A stretch of DNA of 64,000 bases from an uncultured Eubacteriales bacterium (GCA_900315315.1 OMYT01000025.1:1-64000), one strand, 5' to 3'. Counted from the first letter of the stretch, positions 24,701 to 32,504 are shown. Program-made: numbers and translations. Notes: generated by a model not told the origin, from the letters alone.

Positions 24701-24760
24701 TTTTCCAGAGAGCTATTGGGTGCACCTGAAAGGGAGAGACTGCCGAGGAGGTGATGAATT

Positions 24761-25483
24761 GTGAAATACAGGTCGATCATTCAATATGAAAACACCGTTG
24801 GCGGAATTTTTATCAGGCGGATCAATCGTTTTGTGGCGGAAGTACTCATTGACGGGAAACAGGAATATGTCCATGTCAAGAACACAGGACGGTTGAAGGA
24901 ACTGCTCGTTCCCAATGCGAAAGTAACGCTTCAGATATCTGATGATCCGAACCGGAAAACAGTATATGATCTGATTTCGGTTTATAAACCGAAACTGAAA
25001 TGGGTAAACATTGACAGTTTCGCACCGAATGTACTGATGAAGCAGTTTCTGGAGAATGGTGGATTCTACGATGTTGTAAAGCCGGAATACAGTTACGGAG
25101 ATTCAAGATTCGATTTCTATATGGAGAGACAAGGAAGCAAATATCTGAGAGAAGTGAAAGGATGCACGCTTACAGTCGATCCGGGAACCGGGATTGGCCT
25201 TTTCCCAGATGCTCCGACAGAAAGAGGCGTCAAGCATCTGAATGAACTGGCGGAAGCAGCAAAGAATGGTTTTCATTGCTCGATATGCTTTGTTATCCAA
25301 ATGAACGGTATTCATATGGTCTATCCCAACAATGCGACGCAGCCGGAATTCGGGCGGGCGCTGATTCGGGCCGCAAAAGCAGGGGTCAGCGTTATCTGCT
25401 ATAGCTGTCATGTTGAAGCAGACAGCATTAAGATAACGAGTGAGATGGGTGACTGCCGTTACGCAGAAATGCCGGAGGGATAA
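24761..25483 (+). CDS. sfsA: SfsA family protein
   Basis: A 240-residue member of the SfsA family (sugar fermentation stimulation protein A; now regarded as a nuclease-like fold). It has the N-terminal OB-like part with HVKNTGRLKELLVPNAKV and the C-terminal PD-(D/E)XK-like core SRFDFYMERQGSKYLREVKG, with the catalytic Asp and Glu-x-Lys. The conserved FPDAPTERGVKHLNEL block is intact. In E. coli SfsA affects maltose metabolism and binds DNA; its role here is unknown. It starts at GTG 24761 behind GGAGGTG. It is the first intact housekeeping gene after the phage islet. Confidence 0.92.
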   Translation: MKYRSIIQYENTVGGIFIRRINRFVAEVLIDGKQEYVHVKNTGRLKELLVPNAKVTLQISDDPNRKTVYDLISVYKPKLKWVNIDSFAPNVLMKQFLENGGFYDVVKPEYSYGDSRFDFYMERQGSKYLREVKGCTLTVDPGTGIGLFPDAPTERGVKHLNELAEAAKNGFHCSICFVIQMNGIHMVYPNNATQPEFGRALIRAAKAGVSVICYSCHVEADSIKITSEMGDCRYAEMPEG

Positions 25484-25603
25484 CCGCAAAAACGGCGATG
25501 CTGCGTAAAGATCATCATTCTTTACTTGTCTGCATATGCTTCAATCTATATAATAATACTGTCGGGAAGGACAGGAAGAGGACGAAACAACAGGGAGCAA
25601 GCC

Positions 25604-25996
25604 ATGTATTACTTCGAGAAGGACTACATTATGCGCCTGATCCACGGTATTGCCCGGGCGCTGGCAAGGCTGCTGTTTGGGGAAGAGCTGGAACATGGCG
25701 AACTGATTGCGCAAATGGATGCTTTCTGCCGGGAGAATCACGACTATCTCCGGCAGATGGTGGATCAGGGACAGATTAATGCGGCGGAAGAGAAACTGTT
25801 TGACATCATCAACACCGTCACCTGGGACGACCGGCAGAAAGCCGCGCTGATCATCGCCTTCTACGATCATGTGAACAGCAAGGACGACGCTTTCCTGGCA
25901 GCGGCGGATTTCAGCCGGGATGAGATCATCAGCGGGCTGGAGGATGCCATGAAAACAGTGAACATGGAGATCCCGGAATATCTGCGTATCCGCTGA
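25604..25996 (+). CDS. DUF6483 family protein
   Basis: A 130-residue cytoplasmic protein that begins MYYFEKDYIMRLIHGIARAL, the hallmark of DUF6483 proteins of Clostridia. The remainder is helical and acidic (LFDIINTVTWDDRQKAALII). No function is known to me. ATG 25604 has GGGAG seven bases upstream; in-frame starts from 25526 read through the intergenic region. The esterase gene follows 55 bases later, probably in the same transcript. Confidence 0.7.
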   Translation: MYYFEKDYIMRLIHGIARALARLLFGEELEHGELIAQMDAFCRENHDYLRQMVDQGQINAAEEKLFDIINTVTWDDRQKAALIIAFYDHVNSKDDAFLAAADFSRDEIISGLEDAMKTVNMEIPEYLRIR

Positions 25997-26051
25997 GCAG
26001 GAAAACCGGATGACGAAAAAGAACCGTGAAAACAAACCGGAGGAACAGAGT

Positions 26052-26792
26052 ATGTATATCATGGATGACGGAATCAGACTGAACGTGAAACTGGATATGC
26101 CGGAGAAACACGCCGACAAATGCCCGCTGGTGATTGTCATTCACGGGTTTACCGGGCATATGGAGGAGCGGCATATCACTGCCGTAGCCAGGACGTTCAA
26201 CGAAATCGGTTATGCCACACTGCGGGTGGACATGTACGGCCATGGGAACAGCGACGGGAAGTTTGAAAATCACACACTGTTCAAATGGCTGACGAACGCG
26301 CTGACCGTAATCGACTACGCGCGGGGGCTTGATTTCGTGACAGATCTTTATCTGTGCGGCCATTCACAGGGCGGAATGACGGTTATGCTGGCAGGCGCTA
26401 TGAAACACGACGTTATCAAAGGAATTATCCCGCTGTCTCCGGCCTGGATGATTCCGGATGGTGCCCGGAAGGGAATGCTGCTGGGACAGATCTTCGATCC
26501 GAATCATATTCCGGAAATGCTCCCGGCATGGGGAGAACGCGGCCTGAACGGGAACTATGTACGGGTTGCGCAGATGATCCATGTGGAGGAAGCCATTGAC
26601 CGCTATACGGGACCGGTTCTCATTGTTCACGGTGATCGGGATGAAGCGGTGCCGGTGGAATACGGGATTCGGGCAGCGGAAAGATATCAGGACTGCAAGC
26701 TGGTACAGATCCCCGGAGATACGCACTGCTACGACTATCACCTGGATCAGGTGCTGGACGCCGTCAGGGACTGGATGATGAAGAGAAGGTGA
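26052..26792 (+). CDS. Cinnamoyl/feruloyl esterase (Est1E-like alpha/beta hydrolase)
   Basis: A 246-residue alpha/beta hydrolase. The nucleophile elbow is GHSQGG with Ser105, the acid is Asp197 (HGDRDEAVP) and the base His225 (GDTHCYDYH). From memory this is the same triad numbering and nearly the same length as Butyrivibrio proteoclasticus Est1E; the stretches HGFTGHMEERH and HTLFKWLTN also agree. Est1E releases ferulic and other hydroxycinnamic acids esterified to arabinoxylan. There is no signal peptide, so it acts inside the cell on imported feruloylated fragments. ATG 26052 has GGAGGA seven bases upstream; an in-frame ATG at 26010 would add 14 polar residues. It is seven bases ahead of the phosphodiesterase gene. 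Confidence 0.87.
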   Translation: MYIMDDGIRLNVKLDMPEKHADKCPLVIVIHGFTGHMEERHITAVARTFNEIGYATLRVDMYGHGNSDGKFENHTLFKWLTNALTVIDYARGLDFVTDLYLCGHSQGGMTVMLAGAMKHDVIKGIIPLSPAWMIPDGARKGMLLGQIFDPNHIPEMLPAWGERGLNGNYVRVAQMIHVEEAIDRYTGPVLIVHGDRDEAVPVEYGIRAAERYQDCKLVQIPGDTHCYDYHLDQVLDAVRDWMMKRR

Positions 26793-26798
26793 TTGCAG

Positions 26799-27290
26799 AT
26801 GGGAGCGCCCGTTCATATTGCAATCCTCTCTGATACCCATGGGATGCTGCGCAGGGAAGTCGTAGCGGAACTGCAGGACTGCACGCACATCATTCATGCA
26901 GGGGACATTATCAGGGAAACGGATCTGGATGAACTGCGGCTGTACGGATCGGTCTATGCCGTGCGGGGCAACAATGACCTGTGGCAGGATGGGCTGCGGG
27001 ATCTGGCCCATATCCTTCGCTTTGAGATTGCAGGTGTTTCCTTCCTGATGACCCATGACCGGTATGATATCCCGAGAGACCTGGAAGGTGTACAGGCTGT
27101 GATTTACGGCCATTCCCACCGGTACAGCGAGGAATGGAAGGACGGGAGGTTGTGGCTGAATCCGGGAAGCTGCGGCATGTCACGGTTCGGCAGCGACGTC
27201 ACCATGGCGAAGATGATGGTGCAGGACGGCAGAATCATGAGCATCCGGCGGATTAATTTTTCAAATTGTACAGGATATGCTTTTTATTGA
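26799..27290 (+). CDS. YfcE/MJ0936-type metallophosphoesterase
   Basis: A 163-residue calcineurin-like phosphoesterase. The metal-binding motifs are all present: SDTHG, HAGD, GNND, THDRYD and GHSHRY, ending with the family's NPGSCGMSR. Small single-domain members (YfcE, MJ0936) hydrolyse phosphodiesters with Mn; the natural substrate is open. The start ATG 26799 follows AAGGTG by eight bases; a TTG at 26793 is less likely. The stop codon lies in the loop of its own terminator hairpin. Confidence 0.88.
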   Translation: MGAPVHIAILSDTHGMLRREVVAELQDCTHIIHAGDIIRETDLDELRLYGSVYAVRGNNDLWQDGLRDLAHILRFEIAGVSFLMTHDRYDIPRDLEGVQAVIYGHSHRYSEEWKDGRLWLNPGSCGMSRFGSDVTMAKMMVQDGRIMSIRRINFSNCTGYAFY

Positions 27291-27305
27291 AGCATATCCG
27301 TTTTT
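27273..27305 (+). terminator. Terminator of the esterase/phosphodiesterase transcript
   Basis: Perfect eight-base arms GGATATGC (27273-27280) and GCATATCC (27292-27299), followed by GTTTTT. The stop codon of the upstream gene sits in the loop. Confidence 0.85.
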
Positions 27306-27315
27306 CGTATATAAT
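27287..27315 (+). promoter_or_regulatory. Rubrerythrin promoter, overlapping the upstream terminator
   Basis: TTGAAG (27287-27292), 17 bases, TATAAT (27310-27315). The right arm of the terminator lies within its spacer. Confidence 0.7.
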
Positions 27316-27357
27316 AAACAGAACAAGCAGTACATTAAGACAAGGAGGCATGATGAC

Positions 27358-27897
27358 ATGGCAAACAAATATGCGGGTACACAGACCGAGAAGAATCTGA
27401 TGGAGGCTTTTGCGGGAGAATCACAGGCGCGGAACAAGTATACCTACTTCGCTTCCAAGGCCAAGAAGGACGGGTTTGAGCAGATTGCGGCCCTGTTCCT
27501 GAAAACAGCTGAAAACGAGAAAGAACATGCCAAACTCTGGTTCAAGGAACTGGAAGGTATCGGCACGACCGCGGAGAACCTGAGCGCGGCGGCCGACGGG
27601 GAGAACTACGAGTGGACGGACATGTATGAAGGATTCGCGAAGACCGCGGAAGCAGAAGGCTTTCCGGAACTGGCGGAGAAGTTCAGAGGCGTTGCGGCCA
27701 TCGAGAAGCACCATGAGGAACGGTACCGGGCGCTGCTGAAGAATGTGCAGACGGCGCAGGTGTTTGAGAAGAGTGAGGTCAAGATCTGGGAATGCAGGAA
27801 CTGCGGCCATATCGTCGTGGGAACGAAGGCGCCAGAAATCTGCCCGGTGTGCGCGCATCCGCAGAGCTATTTTGAAGTGAACGCCGAGAACTACTGA
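27358..27897 (+). CDS. rbr: Rubrerythrin
   Basis: A 179-residue non-haem iron protein. The diiron ferritin-like domain (about 1-140) shows the ligand motifs [23 protein letters not shown] and [10 protein letters not shown]. The C-terminal rubredoxin domain has two Cys pairs (ECRNCG and ICPVCA) holding an FeS4 centre. Rubrerythrins reduce hydrogen peroxide in anaerobes. AAGGAGG nine bases upstream fixes ATG 27358. It has its own consensus promoter and a short leader; no Fur/PerR box that I can identify. A DUF1294 gene follows after 14 bases. Confidence 0.96.
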   Translation: MANKYAGTQTEKNLMEAFAGESQARNKYTYFASKAKKDGFEQIAALFLKTAENEKEHAKLWFKELEGIGTTAENLSAAADGENYEWTDMYEGFAKTAEAEGFPELAEKFRGVAAIEKHHEERYRALLKNVQTAQVFEKSEVKIWECRNCGHIVVGTKAPEICPVCAHPQSYFEVNAENY

Positions 27898-27911
27898 GGG
27901 AGGAGAAACGC

Positions 27912-28193
27912 ATGAATCCGATTCTGATTGCTATCCTGGCTGCCGCCGTGATTATGAACCTGGTTGCTTTTTTCCTGATGCGCTATGACAAACAGTGCGC
28001 GATCAAAGGGAAATGGCGGGTGCCTGAAGCGACGCTGTTCCTTGTGACCGCGCTGTTCGGCGGCATCGGCGGGACGGCCGGCATGCTGGTTTTCCGGCAC
28101 AAGACGAAGCACTGGTATTTCAGGCTTTTCTTCCCGCTGATGATGGTCATTCAGATCGGAATCATTATCTATGCCGTAATCAAGCTGGGCTGA
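27912..28193 (+). CDS. DUF1294 family membrane protein
   Basis: A 93-residue protein with three membrane segments. The family block YDKQCAIKGKWRVPEATLFL, followed by FGGIGGTAGMLVFRHKTKH, is unmistakable for DUF1294. Function unknown. GGGAGGAG lies before the ATG, and it is probably co-transcribed with rubrerythrin. Confidence 0.88.
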   Translation: MNPILIAILAAAVIMNLVAFFLMRYDKQCAIKGKWRVPEATLFLVTALFGGIGGTAGMLVFRHKTKHWYFRLFFPLMMVIQIGIIIYAVIKLG

Positions 28194-28236
28194 GCGGAAG
28201 ATCCTGACGGAAATCCTTTGCAGAGGAGATACGCCG

Positions 28237-28547
28237 ATGTTTACATGGAATCTTCAGTTTGTTTCCCAAAAGCGCCTTGAGGATACCCTGTACCAGTTTA
28301 TCCCGCGGAAGAATTCTGCGCCAGGGCGGCGGATCTCATGTCAGCATCATTAACAACAGGCTGTTTACCCTGATGAAGGACAAGGCCGTTCAGTACCAGG
28401 GTTTTCCTATCCGCTTTTCTGCGGAAAGTATCTTTAAGAATGATTGTGTGCGGAGCGGATGACAGACTGTTCGAAATCGGCGAATTCCTGACGTTCCAGC
28501 TCGGCCGGGCCATTTACACGAACCTGGTGGCAACTGCGGAAAACTGA
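28237..28547 (+). pseudogene. Frameshifted small gene
   Basis: GAGGAG precedes ATG 28237, and translation begins MFTWNLQFVSQKRLEDTLYQ. The frame then fails: codon-like sequence continues in a second frame (about 28315-28445, SIINNRLFTLMKDKAVQYQG) and in a third (about 28440-28547, DDRLFEIGEFLTFQLGRAIY), so at least two frameshifts are needed to read the full 100 residues. I do not recognise the product. The opening resembles starts I have seen on FIST or GGDEF proteins of Lachnospiraceae, a weak hint only. Sequencing error is an alternative explanation. Confidence 0.6.
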
Positions 28548-28561
28548 ACAGCGGCGGGGGA

Positions 28562-29080
28562 TCAGACCCCGTCCAGTGTTTTTACCGTGATCCCGGCCTG
28601 CCTTGCATACCGGATGGTGTTGTATGTGCCGCCGGGCTTTCCGTCATAAACCGCGATGATCCTGCTTGCGTGGTCCACCATCCACTGATTCCGGAGCCGG
28701 TATGCCTCCGGACAGTATTCCGGGCAGATGACCCTGACATAATCGGCCCGGGAAAGCAGAAAATCGTATCTGTGTTTCCATTCATCGCTCCAGAAAGCGG
28801 CAAAATCCGGGAACGGTACGGCGGCAATCAGCTTCAGATCCGGAAAACGGTCTTTCAGCCGGACAACGATGGTGCCGGCCCAGATATCAGTACCGTAGGC
28901 CATGCCGGAGATAAAACAGGTATATCCGTCCCTGACGGCGGCAAGAATCTCATTCTCCAGATCCACCTTAATATCGTCAACGGGCCTGGAAAGTTTCTGC
29001 GGGCGGTGCCCCGTGAAGCAGCAGCGTGTTTTTCGCCTGTCAGCTTCGGTCAGCGGCTCTTTTGCACCGGACGGGATCAT
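28562..29080 (-). CDS. SLOG-family protein (DUF1273/YpsA-like)
   Basis: A 172-residue Rossmann-like protein. CCFTGHRPQKL at the start, FISGMAYGTDIWAGTIV, VIAVYDGKPGGT and IRYARQAGI match the DUF1273/YpsA branch of the SLOG superfamily, which binds nucleotide-derived ligands. Bacillus YpsA affects cell division; other SLOG proteins are sensors in defence and stress systems. Its ATG overlaps the stop of the YolD-like gene (ATGA at 29080), so it is the last gene of the mutagenesis operon. A role in sensing DNA-damage-related nucleotides is only inference. Confidence 0.82.
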   Translation of the reverse strand: MIPSGAKEPLTEADRRKTRCCFTGHRPQKLSRPVDDIKVDLENEILAAVRDGYTCFISGMAYGTDIWAGTIVVRLKDRFPDLKLIAAVPFPDFAAFWSDEWKHRYDFLLSRADYVRVICPEYCPEAYRLRNQWMVDHASRIIAVYDGKPGGTYNTIRYARQAGITVKTLDGV

Positions 29081-29607
29081 GACGCACCGACCTCCCAGCA
29101 ATCGAAGATGTTCTGCCCGCCGGTCTCGAGCGGGCTTTCCAGGCAGACGATATCCTGCAGGGGAACCGCCGTATCATCAACCAGGATGGAACGAAGCCCG
29201 ACTTTCCGGCAGATGCCCGATACGGTCAGATGCCGGCCGCGGAAACCGTAGGAAAAGCTGTCTCTGTCCGTGCAGGGGACATAATACGTAACCTCCACCG
29301 GCACGGCGTTTTCACGGGCAATCCTGCCGTTCCGGGTCAGGCGGCGCAGGATGCCGAGACGGCGGTCCAGTTCCTCCTTCTCCTCATCGCCAGGTTCCCG
29401 TTTAAACTCATAGAGCACTTCTTTGGAAGCGACAGCGTCATCAAAACCGGTCAGCGCGTCGAAGGGGGCGAAAATCTTGGCCCTGCGGCCGGGATCCATG
29501 GCAGGATGCCGGAGACGGAAGGGGTCAAAGGTTTCGTGGGCGGGCTGCCCTTTCAGGAACACGTCCTTATACCTGAAGTCCGCAGGCATTGCCATATCGC
29601 CGATCAT
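29077..29607 (-). CDS. YolD-like protein of the mutagenesis operon
   Basis: A 176-residue protein. The block RAKIFAPFDALTGFDDAV, preceded by RHPAMDPG, is typical of YolD-like proteins that accompany UmuC/DinB polymerases in Gram-positive bacteria and mobile elements. They are thought to play the part of UmuD. It lies 22 bases after the polymerase gene and is joined to the SLOG gene by an ATGA overlap. The C-terminal half (LTVSGICRKVGLRSILVDD) is not known to me. Confidence 0.75.
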   Translation of the reverse strand: MIGDMAMPADFRYKDVFLKGQPAHETFDPFRLRHPAMDPGRRAKIFAPFDALTGFDDAVASKEVLYEFKREPGDEEKEELDRRLGILRRLTRNGRIARENAVPVEVTYYVPCTDRDSFSYGFRGRHLTVSGICRKVGLRSILVDDTAVPLQDIVCLESPLETGGQNIFDCWEVGAS

Positions 29608-29629
29608 GATCCATCCTCCCGGGGCAGCC

Positions 29630-31024
29630 TCAGGCCCTGTGGCCCCCGATCTGCCTGTTTCGTTCCAGATTTGTGGCTCCCTTCAGGAGGTTTTTTCCCG
29701 TGAAGAGAGCGTTTGCACCGAATTTCGAGCGCACCTTCAGCATGGCGCCCTGCATCTTTTTTTCTTTTTCCAGCGCGGCATAGTCCGTAAACAGGTCGAG
29801 CTGGCAGATTCCGTCATCGGCAGTGACATCGGCGGCGCAGAGGCCCAGCCTGCGAAAAAGCAGGCGGTGATCAGTTTTCCGGTCAAAGGAATCCAGCAGC
29901 GCGCAGCGGATCAGCTGCGGGCTGTTCGTCCGCTCCCGCATCCTGACTGTGCCGAGACTGTGGCGGGGATGAAGCCGGCCGTACCAGTCCAGACTGAGAG
30001 GCCCCGTATAGGAGGGGCAATGCTCCAGGCTTTTCCAGTCATAGCAGACCCACCAGGTGAAGACGGCGGAGAGCTGGTTCTTTTCAAACATGTCGGCGCA
30101 GAGCACATCGATCATCTCGGAGAAGACGATTCTTGTTTCCGCGAACTCATAGGGAGCGGGAAGCACCTGCCCTTTGGAGAGGGAGCGGCTGTCCGTATGG
30201 TAGGACTTGATGTCCCGCATGGTCACCGGCTCGCGGCCCCAGGCATGATCGATCAGGATCTCGGCGTCAATCCCGAATTCCTTATAAAACCATTCCTCGT
30301 CGTACTGGCTTTTCCGGGCAATGTCTCCCATGGTGAAAAGCCGGTTTCTTTCAAGCCGCCGGGCTTTTCCGCGGCCGATCATCCAGAAATCGGTCAACGG
30401 TCTGTGATCCCAGAGAAGATAGCAGAAACTGTCCTCATTCAGCTCGGCAATCCGTACGCCGTCCTGATCCGGGGGCATCTTTTTGGCAACCGTGTCCATG
30501 CAGACCTTGGCGAGATACATATTTGTACCGATCCCGACGGTGGCGGTGATGCCGGTGGTATGCAGAATATCCCTGACAATCACCATCGCCATCACGTGCG
30601 CCGGATCGAGCCCCTGCTTTTCCGCTTCCGCCCGGTAAAGATGCAGATATGGCCCGCAGTCAATGAAGGATTCATCAATGCTGTAAACATGAACGTCCTG
30701 CGGGGCGGCGTATTTCAGGATGACCGAATAGATCAGCGCGGAAACCCGCTCGTATTCCGCCATCCGGGGGACGGCGATGAGCCAGGAGAGCTTCCGCCGG
30801 TTTTGCTTTTCCCAGACGGCGACCGCCTGCTTTGCCTCAAAAAGACGGGGACGGGAAGGAACGCCCTTTGCCTTCAGGGAAGGGGAAACGGCGAGACAGA
30901 TCGTCTGATCGGACCGGCTCTCATCCGCCACAATCAGGTTCGCCTTCAGGGGATCCAGATCCCGGTAAACACATTCCACGGAAGCGTAGAAGCTCTTCAT
31001 ATCGATTGCCACAAACGCACCCAC
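29630..31024 (-). CDS. Y-family DNA polymerase (UmuC/ImpB/MucB-type)
   Basis: A 464-residue translesion polymerase. The catalytic acidic residues lie in AIDMKSFYASVE and VYSIDESFID; the steric-gate region and the little-finger domain (about 250-400) follow. The C-terminal 60 residues match Gram-positive UmuC-like proteins and not the chromosomal DinB. Such enzymes copy past DNA lesions at the price of mutations. The gene follows an S24/LexA-like repressor by 18 bases in one operon, so induction by DNA damage is very likely. Confidence 0.93.
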   Translation of the reverse strand: MGAFVAIDMKSFYASVECVYRDLDPLKANLIVADESRSDQTICLAVSPSLKAKGVPSRPRLFEAKQAVAVWEKQNRRKLSWLIAVPRMAEYERVSALIYSVILKYAAPQDVHVYSIDESFIDCGPYLHLYRAEAEKQGLDPAHVMAMVIVRDILHTTGITATVGIGTNMYLAKVCMDTVAKKMPPDQDGVRIAELNEDSFCYLLWDHRPLTDFWMIGRGKARRLERNRLFTMGDIARKSQYDEEWFYKEFGIDAEILIDHAWGREPVTMRDIKSYHTDSRSLSKGQVLPAPYEFAETRIVFSEMIDVLCADMFEKNQLSAVFTWWVCYDWKSLEHCPSYTGPLSLDWYGRLHPRHSLGTVRMRERTNSPQLIRCALLDSFDRKTDHRLLFRRLGLCAADVTADDGICQLDLFTDYAALEKEKKMQGAMLKVRSKFGANALFTGKNLLKGATNLERNRQIGGHRA

Positions 31025-31042
31025 GGCTGCATCCTCCGTTCC

Positions 31043-31870
31043 TCAGTGATCAAGCACGGCGACGGCTTCCCGGTACAGATTGATCTCTTCGTCCGCCGGG
31101 ATCATGGACGAATCAATGACACCGAGAACGCGGCCGACCAGCTCGGCCCCGTCCTCCTCATCGGGAATGATATCATCGTATTCCGGGTTCTGAGAGTGCA
31201 GGCGGCCGGGAGCGGCCTCCTTGATGACCAGACCCGAACCGCGCAGGGAGAAGACACAGACGCCGCCCAGGCCGGCCTCTTTGCAATGCTTTATCAGGAT
31301 CCGGTCCCCGTCATGATACGCAGGCTCCATACTGCGGCCGGAAACGAGGATAACCTCATCCGCCTCGGCGGCGGGCCCGAGGTTATACAGAAAGACTTCC
31401 TCCGCTTCTTCCTGCTGACCCCACCCGTCACCGGGACCGGCGGAGGCAAAACTGCCGTAGCAGGGAAGGGAAACGATCCTGCCCCGGGCCTCCCTCAGCT
31501 TCCAGGTGTGGCACTGGGAGACCATACTGTTCCCGATGGCGAGAAACTCCTCCCGGCCCCGGCTGTCCAGGGAGCGGAAAAGGCTGACCACCTCCTCCTC
31601 CCGGCCCGTGAGGGACGCGCCGACACCTTCAACCCCGAAGAACTCATTGGGAGAGACGTTGAGGACGGTGAACATCCTGCAAAGATAATCCGGGTCAGGG
31701 CGGGAGAGACCGCATTCCCAGTTCCTGACGGAACTGACCGTAACCTGCAGCGCGCGGGCCAGGTCATCAGCCGTCATGCCGGCATTCTTGCGGTATTTTT
31801 TGATTTTTAAACCGTAGCCTTCCAGATTGCGTTTTTTTGTCAGGTCATTGACTGCACTTGCCCTGCTCAT
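31043..31870 (-). CDS. LexA-like repressor: XRE HTH fused to S24 autopeptidase
   Basis: A 275-residue protein. HTH at about 21-52 (LKIKKYRKNAGMTADDLARA). The S24 domain begins near 130, with the Ala144-Gly145 cleavage site (FASAGPG), nucleophile Ser180 (VSGRSMEP) and base Lys217 (GLVIKEAAP). It would repress the polymerase operon and cleave itself when RecA filaments form. ATG 31870 with GGAG nine bases upstream is chosen. A longer start at 31918 is ruled out because that ATG lies inside the -10 element of the gene's own promoter. Two matching palindromes (31919-31937 and 32005-32023) are candidate operators. Confidence 0.9.
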   Translation of the reverse strand: MSRASAVNDLTKKRNLEGYGLKIKKYRKNAGMTADDLARALQVTVSSVRNWECGLSRPDPDYLCRMFTVLNVSPNEFFGVEGVGASLTGREEEVVSLFRSLDSRGREEFLAIGNSMVSQCHTWKLREARGRIVSLPCYGSFASAGPGDGWGQQEEAEEVFLYNLGPAAEADEVILVSGRSMEPAYHDGDRILIKHCKEAGLGGVCVFSLRGSGLVIKEAAPGRLHSQNPEYDDIIPDEEDGAELVGRVLGVIDSSMIPADEEINLYREAVAVLDH

Positions 31871-31913
31871 AGCATTATTCTCCATTTCCGCGCCAGCGTT
31901 TGTGGTTAACTGA

Positions 31914-31943
31914 ATCATAAACCAAGAATCATGGTTTTGTCAA
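31914..31943 (-). promoter_or_regulatory. Promoter of the mutagenesis operon with operator in the spacer
   Basis: Read on the minus strand: TTGACA (31943-31938), 18 bases, TATGAT (31919-31914). The palindrome AAACCA-N7-TGGTTT (31919-31937) fills the spacer, an ideal place for a repressor to block polymerase. Confidence 0.75.
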
Positions 31944-32004
31944 CAGAAAAAATGCAGTGCTTCAGAGAAACACTGCAAAAATGACGATCAAAAGGTACAG
32001 CATT

Positions 32005-32023
32005 AAACCAGAAACCGTGGTTG
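32005..32023. promoter_or_regulatory. Second operator-like palindrome
   Basis: AAACCA-GAAACCG-TGGTTG: the same arms and the same seven-base centre length as the operator at 31919-31937. Centre-to-centre distance is 86 bp, about eight helical turns, which would allow co-operative binding or looping. It lies four bases beyond the stop codon of the RiPP precursor gene. Confidence 0.55.
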
Positions 32024-32027
32024 CCGG

Positions 32028-32297
32028 TCAGGATTGGATCTTGAGGCACAGCGTATCGCAGCTGCCGTACTGGCATTTGTCAACGCAGGAACTGTCCTTT
32101 CCGCAAAAATCCGGGCAGTAGGATGAACAATGATCAGAACACCAGGAATCCCCGGAGACGGCCTGCAGCTGCTCTTCGGACAGCTGATAGCCTGTTTTCT
32201 GCGCAACGGCAAGGAGTTCTTCGGGAGAACGCGCGGCTTCGACGGCCTTCTTCTGCTCGTCGGTGAGCCTGCTGAAGATTCTTTCGTCAATGATCAT
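32028..32297 (-). CDS. Nif11-type RiPP precursor with eight-cysteine core
   Basis: An 89-residue peptide. Residues 1-49 are a Nif11-like leader (LTDEQKKAVEAARSPEELLA, then QKTGYQLSEEQLQAVSGD), as in the TIGR03798 group of natural-product precursors. The core (50-89) has Cys53, 57, 61, 65, 71, 75, 80 and 84, that is CX3CX3CX3CX5CX3CX4CX3C, with many Asp, Ser and Tyr. Leader cleavage would occur near Ser48-Gly49-Asp50. Such cores are normally modified to thioethers by lanthipeptide or radical-SAM enzymes; none is encoded in this window, so it is an orphan precursor, a metal-binding peptide, or a remnant. ATG 32297 has AGGAGGT seven bases upstream, and a promoter lies at 32369-32341. Confidence 0.8.
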   Translation of the reverse strand: MIIDERIFSRLTDEQKKAVEAARSPEELLAVAQKTGYQLSEEQLQAVSGDSWCSDHCSSYCPDFCGKDSSCVDKCQYGSCDTLCLKIQS

Positions 32298-32340
32298 GAT
32301 CGGTACCTCCTGCGGATGATCCATCGTTTTTCCGGTGCTT

Positions 32341-32369
32341 ATTGTATACCGATCAGATGATCAGCACAA
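32341..32369 (-). promoter_or_regulatory. Probable promoter of the RiPP precursor gene
   Basis: On the minus strand: TTGTGC (32369-32364), 17 bases, TACAAT (32346-32341); 43 bases before the ATG. Confidence 0.5.
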
Positions 32370-32420
32370 CAGAGAATTTGGCCAAAGAGAGCGCAGGCGC
32401 TTTTTCCACGCCGAACCCGG

Positions 32421-32449
32421 TTGAACAGAAAACCCGTATATGTTATAAT
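32421..32449 (+). promoter_or_regulatory. Sigma-A promoter of the DHH phosphoesterase gene
   Basis: TTGAAC (32421-32426), 17 bases, TATAAT (32444-32449), 55 bases upstream of the start codon. Confidence 0.8.
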
Positions 32450-32504
32450 CTCTGCAACAGAGAACAATATACTGGTGCACTATACAGCCAAGGAGGAAAT
32501 GAAC

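Noticed and set aside
29423-31810. 795-codon plus-strand frame opposite the polymerase and repressor genes
   Set aside because: Antisense shadow; the minus-strand genes show catalytic motifs, RBSs and coupled starts.
31871-31918. Upstream start of the S24 repressor at 31918
   Set aside because: That ATG lies inside the -10 element of its promoter, and the ATG at 31870 has a proper RBS.
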